From: Chara braunii
Lineage: Eukaryota > Streptophyta > Charophyceae > Charales > Characeae
Assembly: GCA_003427395.1 (NCBI GenBank)
Contig: BFEA01000051.1
Location: 2,694,499 to 2,719,227, forward strand
Direction of reading: 5' to 3'
Length of the DNA: 24,729 nt
Every line of letters begins with the position of its first letter. Positions within the stretch are counted from its first letter, which is position 1. The position numbers and the translations under genes are program-made. Under the pieces are notes generated by a model. It was not told the origin of the DNA, ran no database searches, and was given only the letters and a program-made list of their open reading frames with translations. This document shows positions 17,212-24,729 of the stretch, in pieces.

Positions 17212-17585
17212 TGTAACGATCCTGGTAATTTCCGAAGTGCAAATTCACAAGGAAAGACGATGCCCCACAATTGCGAAAGAAATGAAAGCACTTGCAAAGA
17301 GATAGAGACCAAAGAAGAAGAGAAGAAAGAAGAAGAAGAAGAAGAAGAAGAAGAACCCGCTCAAGCAGTATGTTGCCCAACCTTGCACATCACAAATGAG
17401 GAACTACTCGCTCCTCCTGGAGATATAGCGACCTACTTGCCTCTTGGGCGGTGACTTCCAGGCCGCGCGACCTCCAAGCAACCGGTACCTCCTCCCTTTT
17501 GGAGGGAAACGTCATTGCAGGCTCTGAGATCGTCCGTACAGGCCCTAGACTCAGGCTACTTGGACTGGTACCCGCCTACCGCCAC
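17212..17585 (-). repeat. 3' LTR remnant with two deletions
   Basis: 17212-17355 aligns with 22519-22710 and 17356-17580 aligns with 23233-23455 of the other LTR. About 520 bases between these blocks are missing, with the junction in a GAA repeat. Everything beyond 17585 (about 380 bases of U3) is also missing and replaced by RNase H sequence. In the first 107 aligned bases I count about eight substitutions, so the insertion is not recent. Confidence 0.88.
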
Positions 17586-18120
17586 TGGGCCTCTTGCAAG
17601 GCATAGAGCTCATGCATATATGTGGAGGTAGCTACCTTGTGGCTGGGCATGCGTTTGCTGTAATACTCGAGCGGACGCAGGCCATCACCATCATCTTGTT
17701 GCAGCACTGCGCCAATCCCATACTGGCTCGCATCCGTAGTGACCACGAATGTGAGGTTGAGATTCGTAATGCGGAGCACAGGATGACTTACCAAAGCCTC
17801 TTTCAAGGCTTGAAACACAGTCTCGCATTTCTCATACCACGCATAAGTGACATTTTTGCTTGGTAGTCTCGAGAGTGGGTGAGCAATGACAGAAAATTTG
17901 GTACGAACTTTCGGTAATATGAAGCCAAACCAAGAAAGGAACGCAGTTTGCATACATTCGTCAGTTGAGGCCACTTTTGTATGACATCGACCGTGGTTGC
18001 CTCAGGCTCAAGGCCGTTCGCAGACAACCGGTGCCCAAGATAGATGACACTATCCCTTCCAAACTCAGGTTTCTCTAAGTTGAGGTGCAGCTTCGCCTGC
18101 TTGAGAACCTGCAAGACTTC
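17578..18120 (-). pseudogene. Retrotransposon RNase H region and connection, frameshifted and truncated
   Basis: Minus-strand reading gives the connection block YLGHRLSANGLEPEATTVDV followed by LRSFLGLASYYRKFVPNF (to about 17895). After a change of frame there are the RNase H segments FVVTTDASQYGIGAVLQQ, with the catalytic Asp at 17732-17734, and LRPLEYYSKRM. It ends at HELYALQEAQWR, just before the His-Tyr-Leu usually found next, and meets the LTR at about 17580. Two catalytic residues that come later in the domain are therefore lost. Confidence 0.85.
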
Positions 18121-18121
18121 C

Positions 18122-18760
18122 TCAAGGTGCTTGACTTGCTCTTTCTGTGGACTTGCTGAAAATCAGGATGTCATTGAGGTAAACGATAACAAACTTGTTA
18201 AGCTGATGGCGGAGAACCTTGTCCATAAGGCACTGAAATGTGGCTGGTGCTTTCGTGAGAGCGAAGGGCATAACAATAAATTCGTACAACCCATTGTGTG
18301 TCTTGAACGCAGTTTTGTGCTGGTCGATCGGATCAACTTCAATCTGGTGGTCGCGAGACTTGAGGTCGATCTTGGGGAAGACCTTGCACCTACGTGCAAC
18401 ATCCAGCAAATCGTCTATGCGTGGCAAGGGATAAGCGTTCTTTCTAAGGACACAAAACTCCTTTCTTCGGCACAAATGGGACAGGGGCGCCAAACTCTGT
18501 CTTCTCAGCTCCTCCAACTCGCCTTGCCCCATACGGTAGACTAAACTCTTTGGAGGAACAGTCCCTTCCACTATCTCGATCTTGTGTTTGACCGAACGCT
18601 CGGGAACTGCACAAGGTTCAGCCAGAACTTCCGAAAATCGACGACGAATGTTTATTGGGACTTCCAGTGGAGGATCATCCTCATCCGGAGAGAGAAAATC
18701 AGTTTGAGAATTTCCAGCAATAACAACCGGATTTGAAGTAGTTGGATTAGAAGTAGACTT
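18122..18760 (-). pseudogene. Retrotransposon reverse transcriptase, active site altered
   Basis: Recognisable RT blocks in order: AYPLPRIDDLLD, FPKIDLKSRDHQI (usually DL-SGYHQI), TAFKTHNGLYEFIVMPFALT with KAPATFQ (usually PFGLTNAPATFQ), and VYLNDILIFSKS at 18146-18184. The catalytic Y-x-D-D box reads Y-L-N-D (18170-18181), a change expected to abolish polymerisation. A shift of frame occurs just after FSKS, near 18140-18148, where the expected KEQVKHLEEVLQVL continues in another frame. The family is Ty3/gypsy-like by these motifs. Confidence 0.88.
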
Positions 18761-18899
18761 ACCTTTTAGAGTAGAAGTAGATGAAACAAAAGTAGATGTA
18801 ATAGAAGTAGAGCTATTTTCCGAGGTAGAAAATGCAGCAAAAGTAGAAGGCACATGGATAGGCTTTACAAGGGCTACATGCACATACTCACCTTCTTTG

Positions 18900-19330
18900 C
18901 GCGTGCGCATTGATCTGCAGAATTTGTTCGCACTCAATAGAGTCACAGGGGACTCACGTGTCTCATCCAGCAAGACGATACGCGAGTCACACACCACGAA
19001 CTGAGTATCCACCCACGTGGTGCTTAGACAATGGGCTTTTAACCATCCCAAACCAATGACCGCGTCGAAGGGACACTTGTCGAGGACAGAGAAATTTAAC
19101 TTATGTGTGACAGGGCGATCTTTATCAAAGGTGACGCACAAACCTTTGACAACATGTGTTTAGGTGACAACCTCTTGGTTGCCTACCTGGGTCTGACAGG
19201 GGTTGTGCAATTCCACTTTCTTCATTCCCAGGCCCGCCTTACGAATCCCATTAGGAGAAAAGAAGTTAGCTGTGGAGCGATTATCAATCAAAACACATGT
19301 ATCAATCAGTTTCGCACCCCCTTGAACTTG
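18900..19330 (-). pseudogene. Retrotransposon aspartic protease region, active site altered
   Basis: The active-site loop, normally Asp-Ser/Thr-Gly-Ser/Thr, reads LIDNRSTANFF (about 19259-19291): the Asp is kept but Ser-Gly became Asn-Arg. A stop interrupts the frame at about 19160. After it come FDAVIGLGWLKAH (about 19031-19069), the second hallmark of retropepsins of this group, and a linker rich in Ser and Thr leading to RT. Confidence 0.75.
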
Positions 19331-21205
19331 GCGTTGCTGCTTGAGCTGCAGCCAATGTTCCAGGTGAGAATGAAAGTTGACTTCCTTAGTCTCCTCCCAA
19401 GGCTCAGTGTGAAGTACTTGGACTGCAGCAGCCTTGGATTCAGCGTCGGTCCGGGCGTCAAGAGCAGGCTGTTAGTCAGATTCAGGCTCCTTGGAGGGGC
19501 CTGCAGCTGACTGTTCAGCTTCCCTTGTTGCAGAGAGTGCTGATGACTCTTCTACGCCCTTTACCTGTTTCCCTGCAGGCGGTAACAATCCTGCACAACG
19601 TGCCCAAACTTTTCACAATGCAAGCACACGCGCAGTTTGGATCTTCTTTCCCATTTTTTTTGACTGATGCGGAGGGCTTCCCAAGGCTTGGTCGAAGCAT
19701 CCTCCGACTTCTCAGGAATCTTTGCATTCTTGGGGAGGTGTGCTATGGTTCCCTTACCTGAACTGCGGTTAGGCCTCTTGCCTGTCTTTCTAAAGGCGTT
19801 ATTTCTCTTCGCCATTCATATCAGAATTAAGGGATGATGTAAAACAACGTACTTCAAAGTCCGGATCTAGATCGTCATCTAGAAACAGATCATCCGCATA
19901 GGACTGATCCTCAGCCTTCCGCTGTTCATGCATGGCAAGCTGGTTGCTGCTTCCGGACCGCTTGCGTCGTAAAGTTTTACTTGCAACTGGTGTCTTCATA
20001 CGCCTGGCGAGGTCCTTGGCTTCTAGGTTGACTAGATCCGTCAAGAACTCATGCTAGGTTGAATGCTCCTTGAGTCCCAGTTGGGAGATATAATCTTCAG
20101 GGGTCACTCCCATAACTACATCCATGCAAGATACGTCAGTCCATACCAGGTTTGGAGTAGTGAACAAACTAGTTAAATGTTGTTCCAAAGCTTGCATGGA
20201 AGTCCTCCATTTTTGGCCCTTGAGGGCCTCAAGTTTCAGCCTTGCCTTGACTGCAGCGTGCTTATCTTGATATTTTGCGATGACGAGGTCCTCAAGAGTA
20301 CGTGCAAGAGTCAGGCAGGTCAATCCTTTCGTAACCTGCACTAACAGCTTGGAATTCAATAAAACTCCGTACGGCGGGCTGAGTATTTGTGCTCATGATC
20401 ATACTTCGGTCTTCCTGCGGCTTACGCAGTACCTCAAAGTATGAGCGCATGGAGCTGATCCAAGAGGTGATATCCCCCTTCCCGTCCTACTTGGACGACA
20501 ACGTGGATGCCCTCTTGTCCACCATTGGACTGCTGTATTGCACGCCAGTAGGAACTGTGGCGTTGTGGGTTGATGATCCTGCATTTGGGACTGGGACTAC
20601 CGCAGAACTGCCGGCTCTACCGCTTGAAGAGCTGGCACTGGTTCCTGTGCTAGTCACAGTTCCACTTGGCCTTTGCATGAAGACTGTGTTAGGGGGAAAG
20701 ATTGGGACTGCAGCAGGACAAGGAGGAGAGGGATGGTCAGTTGGGCCTGGTTGAGGCCTGCAATCTCAGCCTGCAGCTCTTGCTTTCGCTGTTCTAGAGC
20801 TGGAGCCCGTAGTTGGACCAAGGCTGTTACAGTAGCGCCTAACTTTTCTCTAGACCGAGTATCTCCGGTTTCCGGAATAGTCAAAAGAGCTACTTGATCA
20901 GCAATGCTTGCCGATCTAGCTGCTGCATCTGCCTCCCTTTCTCTACACAACACATCCTCATGAAGTTTATGAAAGAATGGGTTCTCGCTCTCATCCGCTG
21001 TGTCCAGCATGGGCTGCCATTGGGTAGATGAGATGTCTGCCGTGCCGGAGGATGGGGTGTCAGTAAATCTCTCAAGAGGGGTCCGCTCTTTGCTCCCATT
21101 TGGGCAAACGCTCGTATTACCCCTACTCACACTCTCAAAAACAATACCTTCTCTCTCCCTTCTCTCTTTTGCCGCTTTCTGCGCACGCGTGTCAATACTG
21201 GACAT
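19331..21205 (-). pseudogene. Retrotransposon gag with zinc knuckle, several frame breaks
   Basis: The region opens at an ATG at 21205 with a charged N-terminal part (about 150 codons), and then the reading shifts between frames near 20680 and 20490, with several stops between 20330 and 20050. A capsid-like stretch, DITSWISSMRSYFEVLR, lies at about 20430-20480. A CCHC zinc knuckle (C-x2-C-x4-H-x4-C, CLHCEKFGHVVQDC) is intact at 19585-19626 and normally binds the RNA packaging signal. Gag could not be made as one protein. Confidence 0.82.
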
Positions 21206-22500
21206 AGATAGTTCAGATAAAAAGAAAAAAATAAATAAATCGCAAGAGCAGGAGGTAGAACTCCTAGCTGGAGCGGCAGTTCATTTGGACTTAGAGAATG
21301 GCATCCACACAGCAGAATGGGTCCGATCAGATTCATAATAAACAATTCAAAGAGAGGTCTGACTTAACGAATGGGTCCCATCAAATTAGCTGGAGGTCCC
21401 CTCTTGTCTAACCCGACATGGAACATGTACCACAAATAAGTCAGACGAAGAAAACTAACTGAAGCAATAGAGATTTCGGGGGGTGCAGACGGTCGTCGAG
21501 CCAGATGCGGGGTAGTGTGTGAGAACCTGCAGTAAGACCAGTCAAGATCCCCTTGAAAGAAATGCCCCTACTGGCCGTGTGTCCCCCAGTTTCAGCACAG
21601 CAAAGAAATGCAACTGACGGGAACAGATTTGGGGCCGAAGGATCCTGTCCCATTGGGCCTCATCCCACCAAGTCCGGAAGGGTCCCGAGTAGGTTGTGGA
21701 CCAGGACCAATCAGAAGGGTGTCCCAAGACGGTCCCAAACTGCCTCTACCGCAGTGAAAAGGAAAAGTCAATTTTCAGCAAGAACCTACTCCTACAACCA
21801 TTCAGAAATGAAAAGACAATGCACTGTAGAAAGATATGTCCTTGAGAACAAGATACATCATCCATCATCCATCAGGTGAGAAAGCTATCCACATGTTCAC
21901 ACACACAACCAAGACCGCAGAGAAGAGGAAAAGAGCCCAGCACACCCCAACAGGCCATGAAGCACCAAGCAACCACCCATGGGCATACCCAATTCACACG
22001 GCACTTGCCTGTGAGGCCCGGCCTCCAAAGATGAATAACGACTCACCCCCCTCTCTCATAGGTCCTCCTGACTAAGAGGGCCTTCCTAGACCCATATTAC
22101 AACGCTGGATCCTCCGTCAATGTTGAAGACCAAAGTAGCAACTTGCAGCTCGTCGATGCAGATATGGCAGCCTCCGATCAAGTCTCCCTCTTGAGGGGAA
22201 CCCCAAAAGTCACTCAATATCTTCTTGAAGTCCAGATTCCAGGTGCGAGTACCTCTCACTCTCTGCTCCCTCACGCTCAGTTCAGCCCACCTCCCTTGTG
22301 TCTCGCCACCCCATACAATTGCTCAAGCAACCTGGTCAGGTCTGATGTCGACCCTACATGACCTAACCAGGTGGGGGCAGCATCCACATACCTCACTGCC
22401 CCTCTTAACCCTAACTTTCAACCCTAATCCGAGATTAGGTTAGCCCTACCCTAATTCGGAATTAGGGTTAGGGTGACTAACACCTCTCACCAGCAAGTAA
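21206..22500 (-). other. Retrotransposon 5' leader
   Basis: The sequence between the primer-binding site and gag is unusually long, about 1.3 kb. It has no clear open frame. A hairpin-forming block with telomere-like CCCTAA/TTAGGG units lies at 22407-22473. Confidence 0.6.
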
Positions 22501-22516
22501 GTCCGCTCCGATACCA
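22501..22516 (-). promoter_or_regulatory. Primer-binding site, initiator tRNA-Met type
   Basis: On the minus strand TGGTATCGGAGCGGAC lies two bases downstream of the LTR end. The first 12 bases match TGGTATCAGAGC, the typical plant tRNA-iMet primer site, with one change (A to G). Confidence 0.85.
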
Positions 22517-22518
22517 AT

Positions 22519-23836
22519 TGTTACGATCCTGGTCATTTCCAAAGTGCAAATTCACAAGGAAAGACAATGTCACCCAATTGCGAAAGAAATGAAAGCACTT
22601 CCAAAGAGATAGAGACCAAAGAAGAAAGAAAGAAGAAGAAGACGAAGAAGAAGGAGACAACGACGACGACGACGACGACGACGACGACAACGACGACGAC
22701 GAAGAAGAAGAAGAAGAAGAAGATGTACACCAGCAAGACCAATGACAAATCCCCCTTCTCTCTTGACCTTCCTCCTCCTCCTTGACTTCGCCAATCTTAT
22801 TCTTCTTCCAAATAATAATAATCATAATAACAATGAGTGGATGAACCAGAATCAATATCCGGAGTTCCCTCTCACTACTAGCACAACAACAGGACCAAAA
22901 CAGGTCCACCATAGTCATGGCTTCTCCCCCCTTCGTCCGCCTCTTCACATGCTAAGGCTATGGCGGACTACTAAGGGCTCTGCCCTTTTGTCCAAGCCAT
23001 GCCTGACTCTGCCTCGACCTTCCTTGGTGGGGCACTACCCCAGCTGGGCCTTCCAGATGCAGCGCCTATCGAGGTGATGAAGATGGTGTCCGCCATAACC
23101 AGGTCGGTACCTCGCCACTCTCCTCCTTCGCCCCCCTTTTTCCTCCTCCTCAGGCTGGGCTGCTCGCCATAGCCAGGCTGAGCACCCAGTTGCTCTCCTC
23201 CAAGCAGCACTCCAAGTCCAGCGCTTGGCTCCAGCAGTATGTTGCCAATCCTTGCGCACCGCAAATGAGGAGGAGCTTGCTCCTCCCGAAGATACAGCGG
23301 CCTTCTTTCCTCTTGGGCGGTGACTTCCTAGGCCGCGCGGCCTCCCAGCCACCGGTACCTCCTCCCTTTCGGAGGGAAACATCATTGCAGGCTCTGATAT
23401 CGTCCGTACAGGCCCTAGGCTTAGGCTACTTGGACTGGTACCGGCCTACCTCAAGCCTACCTCTACTGGGCGTCTAAAAATGCCAACTTTTTGTCTTCTT
23501 CTGCTCGGCCTCGAGTACCCGACACTTCTACCACTACTTGAGTGGTACTGGCCTACCTGCTACTTGAGTGTTTTTCCCGCTGCTCTAAGTGTCGCGGGCC
23601 TGCCCCCGCTACTTGAGTGTTTTTCCTCACCGAAACCCTGAAAGTCAGGGCCGCGGGTAAGTACCGGCCGTGCGGGGCCTCCCAACCAACAAGCACCCTT
23701 GCGGGTCCCACACACACTCGGGCCGACAAGCACTCAGACAGGCACGCAGACCAGCAGGCACACACACACACACAAACTTAGAAATTACAGCAGAATGCGA
23801 GAATGTCCTCAGTCTGTGTTTTGGCGGGTCATTACA
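22519..23836 (-). repeat. 5' LTR, 1318 bp
   Basis: In element orientation it starts TGTAATGA (23836) and ends TCGTAACA (22519). It contains a GAA/GAC microsatellite (22620-22722) and two copies of GCTACTTGAGTGTTTTTCC (about 23560 and 23611) in its upstream part. Homology with the LTR remnant at 17212-17585 defines it. Confidence 0.85.
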
Positions 23837-23845
23837 TCATACAGT

Positions 23846-24729
23846 ATTTGAGTATCTACGCGGGAGGAAAGTGGGCATGGTTTCGAGCACATGCTGCTTC
23901 CCATGAATGGAACGGGACTTGTTCCATGTGAAGTCCTCCTTGAGCAGCTGCACCCACTTCTCTGGGATACTTCTCCTAATGCATTGTTCTCCCGTCTGAG
24001 GCTCATTAATCGAGTCGTCAGTGTCTTCATTCCATATGTGACTGATCTTTCATACCCCTCTTGACCGACCTTTCATACCTCTCTTGACTGACCTTTCATA
24101 CCCCTCTTGACTGATCTTCCAGACCCTTCTTGACACCCTGGATATCCACCTCATGTCCTTGCTGAGTGTGTTAACTTTTTTTTTCCTTTTTTTCTTTTTT
24201 TTTTAACAGGAAATCCCCCCTTCTATTTACAAGGGCCCAGTGCCGAAGGAAGAACACATGGAACAGAAAACAAATCAGGGGTCGCAAGGTCTCCAGCCAC
24301 TCTCTCTGGGCTGAGCCCCTCCCCTGTAGCAAGGTCCAAAGAACATTCAAGAAAGAGTCAGGAAAGAACAATCAGAAAAGCAAATGTAAGGTGAAGGAAC
24401 AGCTACGACCGCTACCAAACCATCACAAGCGATGTTGTTTTTGTTGTTGTTGGGTTTTTCTTAGTTGTAGATAATGATTGCATTCCAATATTACCAACAG
24501 AATTGAGTACAACTCTAGCTTTCCCTGGGCGCCCGACCGGGCGCCCCGGGCACCCCGCCCGGGTAGGGACCACGCCCGTGGTACCCCAGGCATGCAAAAA
24601 AACCNCCAAGTTTTTTTTTTTTTTTTTTCCAACCACCAGACCTTGCTGCGCTTTGGGAGTAATGCCCAAATCCGGCCTCTTTTTTTATTTTCAGTTATGT
24701 TGATTTCTGTGGGTCAGAGGGGGGGGGGG
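23846..24729. other. End of window, intron 4 continuing
   Basis: Four head-to-tail copies of a 23-bp unit (GACTGATCTTTCATACCCCT...) fill 24040-24131. A pyrimidine run and AACAG (24174-24209) look like a splice acceptor but lead to no APC8-like sequence. A CCGGGC-rich block is at 24525-24585, a T18 run at about 24610-24628, and the window ends in G11 (24719-24729). One ambiguous base is at 24605. Confidence 0.6.

Larger units (their letters stand above)
17212..23836 (-). mobile_element. Ty3/gypsy-like LTR retrotransposon, defective, antisense in APC8 intron 4
   Basis: Boundaries are TGTAACGA (17212) and TCATTACA (ending 23836), which form an imperfect terminal inverted repeat. TGATACAGT (17203-17211) and TCATACAGT (23837-23845) flank it directly and agree at 8 of 9 bases. 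On the minus strand the order is 5' LTR, primer-binding site, leader, gag with zinc knuckle, protease, reverse transcriptase, RNase H, then a 3' LTR remnant. Protease-RT-RNase H order with a tRNA-iMet-like primer site fits Ty3/gypsy; integrase is absent, so the assignment rests on RT and RNase H sequence. Frame breaks, changed active sites and deletions show it cannot move by itself. Confidence 0.9.

Noticed and set aside
18044-18544. Plus-strand frame of 166 codons
   Set aside because: It is the antisense shadow of the reverse transcriptase region.
24174-24320. Last APC8 exon after a pyrimidine tract and AACAG at 24209
   Set aside because: The phase would be right and about 34 codons are open, but the translation has no resemblance to the CDC23 C terminus. 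On the minus strand it looks like the A-tailed end of a retroelement.

Overview
This is a eukaryotic nuclear window, most likely from a green plant and probably a non-seed streptophyte such as a charophyte alga. That placement is inference. It rests on a split protein-coding gene whose product reads as the plant-type APC8/CDC23 subunit of the anaphase-promoting complex, on long introns crowded with simple repeats and SINEs, and on a Ty3/gypsy-like LTR retrotransposon whose primer-binding site resembles the initiator tRNA-Met type used by plant elements.

The one real host gene is APC8 (CDC23) on the + strand. Four exons can be read with GT/AG borders and compatible phases: 4749-5124, 9905-10695, 11586-11907 and 13720-13842, about 537 codons in all. 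The N-terminal exon (about 30 codons by comparison with plant APC8) and the C-terminal exon (about 30 codons) were not found and probably lie outside the window. The product is a TPR scaffold of the APC/C ubiquitin ligase.

The left flank (1-4748) is almost entirely repeats: a nested set of inverted repeats (10-459), a related foldback element (498-758), four-letter-poor tracts, a tRNA-derived SINE (1027-1180), a trinucleotide array of about 970 bp (1545-2515), a duplicated second SINE family with a clear B box (3140-3756), a long CA repeat and two tandem SINE copies (4192-4669). Intron 1 (5125-9904) holds a C18/A53 tract, a minisatellite, a Harbinger-like MITE with a TAA duplication, a 3'-truncated U6 snRNA retrocopy, a 10-bp satellite, and about eleven copies of a short unit that resembles the very intron/exon border that opens the next exon. 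Intron 2 contains a 230-bp assembly gap. Intron 3 carries old internal duplications and one member of a small inverted-repeat element whose second member lies in intron 4.

Intron 4 runs from 13843 to the end of the window. It contains a SINE bounded by a perfect 15-bp target-site duplication, a degenerate hammerhead-ribozyme-like motif, and a 6.6-kb antisense Ty3/gypsy-like retrotransposon (17212-23836) with flanking near-identical 9-bp direct repeats. The element is dead: gag and pol have several frame breaks, the protease and reverse transcriptase active-site motifs are altered, and a deletion fuses RNase H directly to a remnant of the 3' LTR, removing the rest of RNase H, any integrase and the polypurine tract.
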